Assembly (NCBI GenBank): GCA_030407085.1
Contig: CM059582.1
Location: 138,067,001 to 138,131,000 of the forward strand
DNA: 64,000 nt
DNA from: Trichopria drosophilae
Taxonomy: Eukaryota; Arthropoda; Insecta; Hymenoptera; Diapriidae
Direction of reading: 5' to 3'
Positions 12,857 through 24,238 of the stretch are shown one piece after another; position 1 is the first letter of the stretch; each line of letters opens with the position of its first letter. The notes below the pieces were generated by a model. It did no database searches. It was not told the DNA's origin and saw only the letters and a program-made list of their open reading frames with translations. The position numbers and the translations under genes are program-made.

Positions 12857-14295
12857 ACTCTGAACGAAAGTATACCGTCACGGAGAAAGAGTGTCTCGCC
12901 GCCCTCTGGGCCGTGAAAAAGTATCGACCCTATGTCGAGGGGACCCACTTTCGGGTGATCACCGATCATAGCAGTCTGCAGTGGCTCAGGAATTTGCGAG
13001 ACCCAACCGGGAGATTGGCGCGGTGGGCCCTAGCCATGCAGACCTATGATATGAAAATCGAGCATCGAAAAGGCACGCTCAACGTGGTGTCCGATGCCCT
13101 CTCGAGAATGTACGAAAATGTCGATACCGCCCTTTGCGCCCTGGGGGATACCACGGACCCGTGGTACACCCAGAAAATGGATAATATTCGAAAATTTCCC
13201 TCGAAATATCCTGATTGGAGGATCGAGGATGACCGGATATATTTCCATAAGCCCCCGCTGATAGAGTCTGCCCTTACCGACCTCGACGTCTGGAAACTCG
13301 TCCTCCCCGCGGGAGCGCGTGCCCGTGCCCTCAGCGATGCGCACGATAGCCCGCAAGCCGGCCACTTAGGAGTGGATAAGACGCATCACCGTCTCATCCA
13401 AGACTTCTATTGGCCCGGTGTTTTCCAGGACGTCACTGCTTTCGTCGCACACTGCCCCGCCTGTCAGAAGCAAAAAGTCTCTCAGCAGGCCCCGGCCGGA
13501 CTCATGCGCGAACGAACCACGGAAGGTCCCTGGATGACGGTCAGTTCTGACGTCATGGGACCGCCCCCCCCCCCCAGCAAGTGTCAAAACCAGTTCGTAG
13601 TGGTTTTTGAGGACATGTTTACCAAATATGTGGAAGTGAAACCCCTTCGAGCGGCTACAGGTGCTGCCATTATGGCCGCCTTCAGTAGCCTAGTTATCAA
13701 TCGATGGGGTTGCCCAAGATATTTTCTCTCGGACAATGCCAAGCAGTACGATAACTCATACCTGCAGGCCCATCTGAAGCAGTTAGGCATAACCCCCGCT
13801 CGTACACCCCCGTATCACGCCCAAGCGAACCCAGTCGAGAGGGTAAACCGGACCCTCAAAACGATGATGTGCACCTTCGTGTCACACGACCATCGCGACT
13901 GGGACGTGCACCTAGAGGAACTTACGTTCGCCCTAAATACGGCTGTCCAGTCGTCCACTAAAATGACCCCCGCGTTTCTGAATTTCGGTCGCAACCCAGT
14001 AGCCATCAGAAATCTACGTACCGACCTTCCCCCTCCCCCACTTACACTACCCAAGGATCCTGAGTTCTGGCATGATCGAATGAGGAGGCTACCTCTCATT
14101 CACGACTGGGTACATCGCAACCTGGAGCGCGCCGCGATGCGCCAAGCCGAGTACTATAATTGCTCCCTTCGTGAGGTAGAATACAAGGTGGGCGATGTAG
14201 TGCTACGACGCATACGGGTCCTATCGTCGGGAGCTCAAAATTTTGCGGCTAAACTTGCGCCCAAATTCAGTGGTCCGTATCGAATAGTCGAGTAA
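12857..14295 (+). pseudogene. pol: RNase H (truncated) plus integrase of the gypsy element
   Basis: After the junction near 12852 the pol frame shifts; the open part runs to 14295. It starts inside RNase H (TVTEKECLAALWAVKKY; VITDHSSLQWL; DALSRM), so the first part of RNase H, which would hold the first catalytic Asp, is missing. Integrase follows: a HHCC zinc-binding region (HLGVDKTHHR ... CPACQK, ~13365-13470), then the DDE core with VSSDVMG, SDNAKQYD and PVERVNRTLK supplying D, D and E. The region ends at GPYRIVE, the GPY/F module. A poly-C run at 13563-13575 lies inside integrase without breaking the frame. Confidence 0.88.
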
Positions 14296-14603
14296 TATCC
14301 CCCGTCGTTTTCGAACTTAGCGACCCGGATAGTCGTCGGAACCCAAGGGCGCATATCAAGGACTTGAAGCCCTATCGTGCCCCCGACGCCGAGGAGAGTT
14401 CGAGAAGCGAACCAACCGCTTCACCCCCGACACCCGAAAACCCTGCGGACCCTCAATTGAAAATGAGGAGTCGGAACTCGTTGGGAGTGGGACCGTTGCC
14501 GCGTCGCCGCGGCCGACCACCGAAACCGCCCCGACAGGTCACCCAAGGTCCGAACGAGGGTACCCACACAGGCCACGCCGCAGCGAGGTGCCCCGAGCGA
14601 TAA
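14296..14603 (+). pseudogene. pol: Frameshifted C-terminal tail of pol
   Basis: Directly after GPYRIVE and a TAA, another frame continues the expected integrase C-terminus (VVFELSDPDSRR ... HIKDLKPY), which is the normal continuation of a GPY/F module. The ORF counted from ATG at 14364 ends at 14603 and is Pro/Arg rich. A single indel at ~14293 explains the break. From 14604 to ~14976 there is a C-rich run (14769-14783), a GT repeat (14799-14814) and no gene. Confidence 0.65.
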
Positions 14604-14976
14604 GGCCATTGGAGACGACTAAACCGACCCACCCCGTAGGCGCCCATGTCGTCCACGCAAGACGTCAGCGCCGCATGTCTCCGTTTCGCCGGCGCACCCG
14701 TGCGGAAGACGTCCCGGTCTGCGGCCCCGAAGAGTCTAGCTGCTACACTGGTACCTCTATTGTTGAGGGACCCCCCCCCCCCCCCTTTATTTATATTTTT
14801 TGTGTGTGTGTGTGGGTCAATTGATGTCAAACTGTTTATTGTCTTATTAATTATGCTTTCAATATGTTAGTAGGCTACATCGTTGGGGTAAAAGAGGATA
14901 AGGTTGTCCCAATTCTTTACAGTAGACCCAACCAATGTAGGGTAATCCCCTTTTATTACAGGTACCAACCAACAAC

Positions 14977-17900
14977 ATGGTGAAAGTGGCACCTGAAAGG
15001 AGGAAAAAGACCCGTTGGATAAGGGTGCCCTGCCAGGTCACCCTCGTCCGCTCCGGGGGAGCCACCGCGTCACAACCACCGACGCCGGAGCCAGCAGCCG
15101 CGGTGCCGCCACTCACACCGGCGGATTTCCCACCGCTGCCGAACATCTGCTCCCTGCCCCCGCAAGCTGAAGCCGGGCGGGTTATATTCTCACGGCCAAC
15201 TGTGGATAACCCGATCCCCCCGTGCCACGCCGGCCTAAAACCCCTGCAGATGGGGACGACGTCAGACGGGCTGGAAGAACCGTCGCAATCGCGACTACGT
15301 CGCCCCTATGAGGTCCTCAGGCAGCCCCCGGACACGGACCCTTCCCCACCGGAGGAGATGGAAGATGCAGGAGACGGTGCCGCGCAACCACCAACCGGTG
15401 GCCAACAATCGGCCGAGCAACCGGGGGAGAATCTCCTCGTTCGCCCCCCCCCCCTCTCTCCCCTCCCAGTCGCTGGTCCCAATCGAGGATTTTTGCGCCT
15501 TGGTCTAGGAAGAGGAGCGGAGGTGTCGGAGAGGGCAGTTCTTCAGGGGACCCCCCGAGGTGCCAAACCCGCAACCGTGGGCCCCCCGACGCACAGTGGT
15601 CACTTCGAGTGATCACAGATTTTTTTTTTTCAAAAATACGCGCGAAGGTTAAAATCTGAACGTATGGTAACAAATTTTTTTTTTAAATTCTCGTTATAGA
15701 TTGTACTTTAACGGGTCACTGCAAAAAATTCGAGATAAACAATTGTAATATTAAAAAAGTTAATAACATTCGCTATATGTTAATAGCAAGAAGTTTAAAA
15801 TGCCCATGACCTTATTCCACTTATAATTTGTCTTAGAAATCGTTATATCAGGGTTTTTAAGGTCGCTGATTACGAATGTGAGGTCATAATTCAGAAATTC
15901 AAAATGGCGGATCCAGTATGGCGGATCTAATTCGGAAAAAATCTGCAAATGATAATAAAATGGGTATCATGGTATTTTCGGGGTCGCTGATTACGAAATT
16001 GAGATCGTAAAATAGAAATTCAAAATGGCGGATCCAATATGGCGGATCCGATTTTGAAAAAATATGGAAATGATAATAAAATGAGTATCTTTGGGTTTTC
16101 GAGGTCGCTTTCGACGGAACAGAGGCTATAAAAATGGAATTCCACCGTATGAAGTATTTAGCGGAAAAAATATTAAAGATATAGATTTAATAGGCAGTGT
16201 TAAATGATTCATAACCTTGTTTATGCACTTTTACTTTTACTTGATTTATTTATAAAATTTGTAACGAAAACTAATTTAGCGGAAACAAACATTGCAGATA
16301 CAGACTTATTAGGCAGTGTTAAATGATTCATAACCTTCTTTATGCATTTTTTACTGTTACTTTATTAATTTTTAAAAATACATGTTTTACTTAAAACAAG
16401 TATATGTTATTCAATAAATTTATAAATATTTCTAGAATATTTCCAGAATATTTTTGGAATATTGCAGTCAGAATAATGGGACTTTGGTGATATTCTTTCA
16501 AATAATATATTGTAGAAATACATTAAGCAGAATATTGAAAAGAAAATATTTTTGACATACATATTATATTAAACGAAATGTTTTAAATTCAATATTCTAT
16601 GAATATTTAATCTGTGACTTCACATTATCCACAATCGTATGGCATTCTAAAAATATTTGATTTAAAATATGGCAATATATCTATAGATACTTGAAATATT
16701 TTTCCAATAACACAATTGTAATATTCTACAAAATATCGAATGAAATATTCTGAAAATATTTCATGCTGAACATTTATGTTTCTAGAATATCACCAAAGTC
16801 CCATTATTCTGACTGCAATATTCCAAAAATATTCTGGAAATATTCTAGAAATATTTATAAATTTATTGAATAACATATACTTGATTTAAGTTAAACATGT
16901 ATTTTTAAAAATTAATAAAGTAACAGTAAAAAATGCATAAAAAAGCATGAATCATTTAACACTGCCTAATAAGTCTGTATCTGCAATGATTGTTTCCGCT
17001 AAATTAGTTTTCGTTACAAATTTTATAAATAAATCAAGTAAAAGTAAAAGTGCATAAACAAGGTTATGAATCATTTAACACTGCCTATTAAATCTATATC
17101 TTTAATATTTTTTCCGCTAAATACTTCATACGGTGGAATTCCATTTTTATAGCCTCTGTTCCGTCGAAAGCGACCTCGAAAACCCGAAGATACTCATTTT
17201 ATTATCATTTCCATATTTTTTCAAAATCGGATCCGCCATATTGGATCCGCTAATTTGAATTTCTATTTTACGATCTCAATTTCGTAATCAGCGACCCCGA
17301 AAATACCATGATACCCATTTTATTATCATTTGCAGATTTTTTCCGAATTAGATCCGCCATACTGGATCCGCCATTTTGAATTTCTGAATTATGACCTCAC
17401 ATTCGTAATCAGCGACCTTAAAAACCCTGATATAACGATTTCTAAGACAAATTATAAGTGGAATAAGGTCATGGGTCATTTTAAACTTCTTGCTATTAAC
17501 ATATAGCGAATGTTATTAACTTTTTTAATATTACAATTGTTTATCTCGAATTTTTGGCAGTGACCCGTTAAAGTACAATCTATAACGAGAATTTAAAAAA
17601 AAAAATTTGTTACCATACGTTTAGATTTTAACCTTCGCGCGTATTTTTGAAAAAAAAAAATCTGTGATCACTCGAAGTGACCACTGTGCGACGGAGCGGG
17701 AATATGTTTGTGCCCACCCGTCGCAGCCGCGCCCCTTCTCCCCCCTTCAATTCGTGAGGGCCGAGCCCCCCCCCCCCTTTAATACCACCGACCCGCACCA
17801 CCACCATAGCGGAGCCGGTGTGCGAGGAACCCCGCCGGGTTGGCGCTTCCCGCCGTCGCCGACGACGCCGACGAACCCGCAGGGGGAACCGTACCCGGCC

Positions 17901-18261
17901 ACTCCACGGGGTAGCGCACCGCGACCCCTCGCGTCTACATGGGGTCAGCCGGCCGCAGCGACCGGCTTCCCCGGTCATAATAGACATCGCCCCCGACCGG
18001 GCGGTACCGGTGCCCCCCAGGAGGGCGGCCGCGGTGACGCTGCCACCGCCCCTGATGGCCCTACCACCCCCCCTCATGGCACCGCTAGTTCCGGTAGCGG
18101 CTCTCGGGGGACGTACCCTGGCCAGGACCGGCCCGGGACCGTTACGGATCACCCCCGCCGAGCGCCGCTGCTGGAATTGTGGCCAGCGAGGCCACCCGGC
18201 GCATAGCTGTTACTGGCGACTATTGGGGGGAAGGAGGTCTCGCGAAGAAGGGGGCCGTTAA
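14977..18261 (+). pseudogene. Third ORF with CCHC knuckle, split by a Transib-like insertion
   Basis: A 205-codon frame begins with ATG at 14977 (a splice-acceptor-like TTATTACAG lies just upstream) and is Pro-rich with a basic N-terminus. At 15591 it is interrupted by the 2.1-kb foldback element. Removing the element and one CGACG duplication brings the left frame exactly into the phase of the right frame at 17694. The right part shifts frame once (poly-C at 17767-17777 is a likely site) and ends with CWNCGQRGHPAHSC (CX2CX4HX4C) before TAA at 18259-18261. A zinc knuckle suggests a nucleic-acid-binding, gag-like protein. It sits where other elements carry env. It could instead be gag of a second, fused element. 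Confidence 0.6.
15592..17688. mobile_element. Non-autonomous foldback Transib-like DNA transposon
   Basis: The ends are perfect inverted repeats starting CACAGTGGTCACTTCGAGTG. The flanks are CGACG at 15587-15591 and CGACG at 17689-17693. Transib transposons are known for CACWRTG ends (like the V(D)J heptamer CACAGTG) and GC-rich 5-bp duplications of CGNCG type, so the assignment is strong. Arms of about 905 bp (15592-~16498 and ~16783-17688) are near-perfect reverse complements around a ~285-bp unique AT-rich centre. Each arm holds two ~120-bp subrepeats with AAATGGCGGATCC. There is no transposase, so it must have been mobilised in trans. Confidence 0.9.
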
Positions 18262-18926
18262 CCCCAACAGCCGGAGGTACCCGGCCCGGTAGCGGGTAGT
18301 GGAGCCTCCTCCTCCCCATCCCGGTATCAGGGACGTGCCGGTGTGCGTGAACTGCTGTCCCTTACGATAATGTTGTCCCTTGCGAATTATTGTTACCTTC
18401 GGCTATGCACATGCCTGAGTGAAAATTAATTAGCATTCAGTAGCAAAAGTTACTTAGTTAAAGTTAAGTCGCGCTAAATCGTGTAGACTGCGAGATTATT
18501 TTAAATACTGCTCGAAGTCGCGCTGTTAAAATTATGTTTGTTTGCCGCTAAACCGCGCAGTTAAATATTTTGTTTCGTCCTTCGAGATACGTCACACAAT
18601 CCGTGTCAATAGATTTAAATTACGCTAATTCTTTCCCACCGTAGGTTTTAGTGGTCCATTGCGAAGCCACAGATCTAAGTACTTCAGGGCACGTCGCAAT
18701 AAGTCACCAATTCGGGACCATGTGTACATATCTCTATGTTATTAACTTCGGGACTTAGTATGTTAAAGTTCAAAGCGAGTGGAGTCTTCCTCGCCGTCGT
18801 CCCGTTGCGATTCAGTTGGCCCGAATACCAAAGAAACCACCCTACCCCCCCCCCCCCCCCACAGAACCCGACCGTCGACATATGACGTACAGTACACAAG
18901 GGTTACTGGAGTCAGGCCCGGGGGTT
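18262..18926. other. Untranslated 3' region of the gypsy element
   Basis: Lies between the third ORF and the right LTR-like block. It contains a poly-C run at 18845-18860 and a CG-containing AT-rich stretch at 18410-18720. No ORF with a recognisable domain and no clear polypurine tract next to 18927. Confidence 0.4.
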
Positions 18927-19425
18927 TGTGACGAAACCCGTCACAGATCGGCATGCTGGCCGAACCCCGTGCCATCTATTGAGGCCAGGCGTAAACCCGC
19001 CATGAAGTCCGTCCCTCCCAGAGGAGGAACGGGTTTTTTACCGGAGCGCGTCTCCACTCGTCCTCCCCCACTGGTCGTGCCTCGAGAGTTCCCGAGGAAC
19101 GGGCCTCGGCCACCGCCGCCGACCTCTCTCTATCTCTCCCTATCGCTCTCTCTCACAACGGCGACAGCTAGCCCGAGACGAGACCCCCCCCCCCCCCCAC
19201 CACCACGAAGTCCCCGAGGACGGTGCTCGTCATCACCTCGACGAGTACGTCCCCCAGATAGGAGCCCCGGACGAACCCCTCTCTCGCGCGGTTCCCTCGA
19301 GCGCGCACCGCCGGGGAATAGAAGAAGACGAGAGCAGTCAGTCAGTCTCAGGGTACTGAAACGGGAATAGGAGCGGCGCTTGCCGTTAAATTAGTTCCGC
19401 GGAGAGACTACAGTCCGCGCAGATG
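18927..19425 (+). repeat. Right LTR-like block of the gypsy element
   Basis: Starts TGTGACGAAACCCGTCACAG and matches 8679-~9170 at roughly 85 percent by eye, including the CT-rich tract (19124-19157) and the GAGACTACAG motif (19401-19410). It has an extra ~100 bp beginning with a poly-C run at 19185. The divergence from the left copy argues for an old insertion or a recombined pair. The 3' boundary is uncertain. Confidence 0.65.
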
Positions 19426-21133
19426 TCGCTGGCTCGGTGCGCATACGCGTACAGGAGTTGTCTTACGCCGCGCATCTTGCATTTGAATTCAAGTAAGAAT
19501 TTCCGTGTTCAAACCATTTTGTCAATATACAGTATCGGCAAGGAATTTTAACTCCAAATATTATATTATTTAAGTGCAAATAAAGCTAGTGTTCAATGAA
19601 ATTCTGAACGAGTGAAAAAGGCTTCAGGGAATTGGCAACCGAATTTTCTGAACGAAATCAATGTAAGTTTTGATAACTTTTATGCTTATTATTTTTCTAT
19701 TCAGGATATTTAATGCCCTTATGCATAAAATTACATATAGAATTAATATACATCCTTTTAAAGGTAAAATTGCTTAAATTTTTATATATTTGTTAATTAG
19801 ATGTCTACTATTACAAGACTATTACAAGATACCTGTGTACCGGATAACAAAAAACATAATTATTAAATGGCTCATTGCAGAGGATATTCGGGATTTAAAT
19901 ATATCTATTCTTCCGCAGCGATAATAAAATCTGAAATTTCTAATATATATAAATTTTAATTAATTTATACGTATAAACTATGATTAGTACAGGTGTGTTA
20001 TACGCTTTCATATTCAGTTCGCAGACAAGTGCTTGGAGCACTTTTGCAGCACATTTGCGTACACTCTGTGGCAGGAAATGTCTGTCCACCCTTGCAATGT
20101 AAATTGTGTATATATATGACTGAATAAATATTATTATTATTATATAATGTATTATATTTTAAATACCATTAATTAGTTCTAATTATGTAACATGAGTGCA
20201 TTATATTTAGGCGTATGCGTGCACTTTGATTTTTAGCAGGGTATGTTTAAGGGATTTGCATGTATATAATTGAACGAAGCAGAGAATGGGATTGAAAATA
20301 TAAAAAAAGAACTGAAATTAATATGTATACCGAGTATATAGTTTGGTTTACTATGTGGACAAAATGAAAGTAACGATCAAGTCCGATGATAACATTGTTA
20401 AGTTGTAAGACTATATTAACGATGATGGATGATCGCACTTGATCATCAATGTTATATCTGCTATCACCAAATATCAGCAATATGTCCATCTTCGTGTGAG
20501 TAAACTATAGATAAATAAGCTTGGAAGCATCTTATATTAGAAAATAAGAACAATTTATTACAAGCAGAATCAATACATGTTTTTATGAAATATAATTTTT
20601 TTATATATTCTTAAACAGCAAATACCTCTGAAAGAAGTGTTAATTTTGATTAAGTATAATGCAAAACTCTTAAATTAGAGCTCTTTTTAAAGGTCCCATA
20701 TCTGAAGGGATTTGCATGTATACGATATTGCAACAGCAGTGGAACACTGATTGCGAGCACTTTGCAATGCTGCTTCCAAATCGTTGTTCGTCATTGATCA
20801 ATAAACTAATTTGTTAGAAATTTGACATTGCGAGCCTTTTTTTTAAATTGTGAAAACATTGTTAAGCTATTATGCAATGTTGAATTTAAATAAACCGATG
20901 GTAAGGTGATGCCCTTGAACAAATAAAATATACGTGAGGAATTTTTTTATTGGTATATTTTTAGTGATATATAAAGTCGGATTTTTAAGTTTATGTCGAA
21001 AAGTCAACATCTATGGTGGCAATAACTATATTGATCTACAGACTTTCACTAAAATGATATGTTTAGTATGAAACTCTGTTTTATATATTTGCAAATATTA
21101 TTTACATAACATCAAGTAAGGCTTTCTTTTTAA
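19426..21133. other. AT-rich spacer with an 18-bp direct repeat
   Basis: No gene is supported. The perfect 18-bp direct repeat AAGGGATTTGCATGTATA occurs at 20249-20266 and 20705-20722, bracketing ~438 bp without inverted repeats or coding sequence. It could be a target duplication around a short non-autonomous insertion. Confidence 0.4.
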
Positions 21134-21385
21134 ATGTTTATTTGGAACTGCGCTGTATACGACGACCTCCAAATAAAACGATGCTCTAAGTGCAATAAAT
21201 ATGGTCATAGTGCCAAAAAATGTCAAAGTGAGACACTAATATGCGCCTATTGTGCAGATACACACGCGACTAAAGACTGTACTGACAAAATAAATCCGAA
21301 ATGCATAAATTGCATAGAAACTAATAAAAGATTTAATTCAACCTATTCCACAGACCACGCCGCAAATGATGAAAAGAAATGCTAA
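21134..21385 (+). pseudogene. Non-LTR ORF1 fragment with CCHC knuckles
   Basis: 83 codons with a cysteine-rich region: CSKCNKYGHSAKKC (CX2CX4HX4C), then CAYCADTHATKDC and CINC. Tandem knuckles of this kind end ORF1 proteins of jockey-like non-LTR retrotransposons and bind the element RNA. The upstream part of ORF1 is missing, so the gene is 5' truncated. The endonuclease frame begins 66 bp downstream, the expected ORF1-ORF2 order. Confidence 0.7.
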
Positions 21386-21451
21386 TCATTTGCCTCACGT
21401 AAGAAATTCGTAATATCTAAAATTGATTACCCAATAATTTAAATAATTTAA

Positions 21452-22603
21452 ATGTTCTCTGAACATTTAATTGAATATATTGACGCACAACAAAGTCATA
21501 CAATTGAATTTACATCACACGAAGATTGTCAAATTACTCTTTCGTCTCTCAGACCCTTAATAAAAATAATGCATCTTAATATACGTAGTTTGCATTGTAA
21601 CTTTGAAAAATTACTATTACTCCTTCATAACTACAACATGACATTCGATGTTATAATAGCTACTGAAACTTGGTCTATAGAAAATCTTACACTATACAAC
21701 ATTCCCGGATATCACACGATTTATAACGAATGCCATCGAAATCAAAACGATGGTACTGTAGTATATGTCAAGGAAACTTTATCATTTATTCATGAAATTA
21801 TAACGATAAATGAAAATAAAGCGGTACATCTCTGTCTGCATCCGACCAAATCTATCAAAATCGATATCCTTGCACTGTACAGACTACATTCTGAAGATCC
21901 GTATACATTCATCGAGAATATTCAACATTTTATTAAAAAATTAAATTCAAATGCAACCCAATTTTTTACTGGCGATATAAATATTGATATACTCAAAAAC
22001 GAACAAATTTCACTGGATTACTTAACGACATTTAGCGAACTTGGATTTTTGTCAGCTATCAATAAACCAACTCGTGTTACTAACAAATCAGCTACCTGCA
22101 TTGACCATATTTTTTACAAATCGCAGCACTGCAACTCAGACATAATTTCTGGAATCCTACAGACAAACATCACTGATCACTATCCGGTACTCACATGTAT
22201 ACCAATTCTTGGTCAAGAATACTACCCTGAGGAAGTTAATAGAACACATAAAAGATTGGATTATAAAAAATTAATTATGAAATTACAAGCTGAACATTGG
22301 ATGGATATCTGTAACAATACAAATTTGGAAACATGCACAAATGATTTTATATTAAGACTGCAAGGTTACACCAATTCCTCAACTACCATCTCAACGGATA
22401 CCTCAAGAAAGACGACACCTTGGATCACAGAAGGCCTACTGAAAGCGATGAAGACCAGGGATAGATTGCATAAACTTTCTACTGAACACCCAAACAATAC
22501 TGAAATCAGAAATGAATATAAAAATCATAGGAATACTCTAAATAAATTAATTTTAAAGATAAAAAATAGATACTACAGCACCAAAATAGAACAACTAGCA
22601 TAA
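21452..22603 (+). pseudogene. Non-LTR ORF2: APE endonuclease only, RT missing
   Basis: 383 codons. An apurinic-like endonuclease fold is recognisable: HLNIRSL (Asn of the metal site), IATETW (catalytic Glu), FTGDINIDIL (catalytic Asp), CIDHIFY and ITDHYPVL (catalytic His). The linker to RT follows and, after TAA at 22601-22603, continues in shifted frames to about 22765 (KRLWETMNDVV). The RT domain is absent: sequence beyond 22765 is unrelated AT-rich DNA. Retrotransposition normally truncates the 5' end, so loss of the 3' part implies a later deletion or rearrangement. Likely CR1/jockey-like group. Confidence 0.8.
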
Positions 22604-22765
22604 AATCCTAAAAGACTTTGGGAAACAATGAACGACGTTGTGGGAAAAGAAAATAAGACTAAAAAATTAAAATCTCTTGTATAATTGATAAAGATAGAAA
22701 TGAAACAAATAATAATCAGTCTATTACTAACACTTTTGTTAATTACTTCACAAATATATAATTAA

Positions 22766-23429
22766 AAAATTCTTTGATCAAATAAAATCATAAGTTTTAA
22801 TAGCATTTATCAATATATGTTCACATCTTATTTTTATTTTGTTCATTATATGTATTTCTACCATGAATTTATTCACACTGTCTCCCACAAATGTCTATGG
22901 TATAAAGCATGAATTAAATTAGAAGGCGAGAAACATTTCAAAGTTTCAAACAGATCGGACTAACAATAAGAATAAAAGGAGTTTTATAAACCACTAAGGT
23001 TTTTATCCCACTCTTGAAAGCGGGAAATTCAAATAGCATTTCGTTTATTTCAAATTGAAACAGTGTATCTGAAGTAAAGTTCAATCCGTCACAGATGTCC
23101 ACTATTTTCACTATTAGTTAAAAAATTAATGTGTACGTTATAAAAACAAAAGTTTAAAAGTATTAGTTTTAGGTTATATTATTTTTCTGATAAATTAAAA
23201 AGTCCAAAAATGTATTGGAATTAATTATTTAAAATTTTTAATTTTCGAAAGAATATTGAATATTACAATAAAATGGTTTAATTTTCATACATCAATTTAC
23301 ATACTGTACGCCACTGTAGAAATGTAGAGAGAATTTCTGAAAACATAAACGTCATGCTCATTCGTGCCCCGCGGTCTCAGACAGGCTGCAGGCAGCCATG
23401 TTTTATGACGTAGTGGATTTTAGTTCCAC
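22766..23429. other. AT-rich spacer, nothing recognised
   Basis: Short random frames only. No terminal repeats found. Confidence 0.4.
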
Positions 23430-23909
23430 AAAATGTACTGCAGTCTGCGTAGGTGGCGCCAGATGTACCGAGGTTTAAGCGTTCATAAATTTAACATTGC
23501 CGTTTCCCTACCCTGGTCAGTCTCGAGAGTCTCCATAGTAAAGAGCATCGGCGAGCACCTATCGGGATTCTCAATAAACCCGGAAAATTTTAGTATTGTC
23601 GCGAAAGTGTGGTTTGGAGCTACTACCTCTCCACTCATCCGCGCCCAAGGACCAGCCCCGACCGAGGTCGACCCACCTGCAGCCGAGGAGGACGCCAACA
23701 GCCTCGTCACCGAGGAAGGGTACCCCGCGCCCTGTAGCTGAGGAGGACGCCAGCAGCCTCGTCACCGAGGAAGGATCGCCTGCGCATCCGTAAGTAGACC
23801 CTTTTATAAGTACCCCGCGAGTGTCGGTTTATTAAGTTCCCGGTCGTTTCTCGAAGTAGTTCCGCCGTCGCGAGATTTGAACCCGCGCCCCCGTCCCCCT
23901 TTTATATTC
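23430..23909 (+). repeat. GC-rich segment with two ~47-bp tandem units
   Basis: A GC-rich island in AT-rich DNA. Two near-identical units containing GCCGAGGAGGACGCCA and AGCCTCGTCACCGAGGAAGG lie at ~23682-23719 and ~23737-23774. CTTTTATAAGTACCCC near 23799 is TATA-like and CAATAAAC at 23572 resembles a polyadenylation signal, so the island may be an old LTR, but no TG...CA ends or duplication could be matched. The ~100-codon plus-strand frame (23433-23741) has no recognisable domain. Confidence 0.35.
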
Positions 23910-24238
23910 GTGGTAAAAATTAATAAGTATAGTTGCTTTAAAAGCAACAAAATAAAATTTCTTGACCGCTTGTAATTAAATTAAAAGATATAAAAGTTAT
24001 TTCTTGGTAAGGACGGTCGATTTACTAGGGAATAAAATGTTAAAATTGGACCTTTGGGCTTTAATATAAACCACAATAGATGAGAATGGATATATGTAAA
24101 TACACGAGATTTTGTACATTCGCCAGCTCCAGAATACTTGATTTAAACGGCTTCTTATATATTAATTTTAGGATTTAATAATAATGGATTCTGTTTCCCT
24201 CTAGTGGCGAAAAAGGTAGAAAGTGCTTATTGTAAACA

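Larger units (their letters stand above)
8679..19425 (+). mobile_element. Degenerate Ty3/gypsy-type LTR retrotransposon
   Basis: Related GC-rich blocks at 8679-~9170 and 18927-~19425, both beginning TGTGACGAA, bracket gag, protease, RT, RNase H and integrase remnants in the order PR-RT-RH-IN, which defines Ty3/gypsy. A third open frame with a CCHC knuckle lies between pol and the right block. Without the Transib-like insertion at 15592-17688 the element is about 8.6 kb. The terminal blocks differ by roughly 15 percent by eye, with an indel of about 100 bp, so either the insertion is old or two related copies recombined. Frameshifts and stops interrupt every domain, so it cannot be autonomous. 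Runs of 10-16 C or G recur throughout. Confidence 0.8.

Noticed and set aside
17628..18152. 174-codon minus-strand ORF rich in Gly and Arg
   Set aside because: It is the complement of the Pro-rich third ORF; the plus strand carries the CCHC knuckle.
23430..23909. GC-rich block as a defined LTR
   Set aside because: TATA-like and AATAAA-like signals exist but neither TG...CA ends nor a target duplication could be matched.
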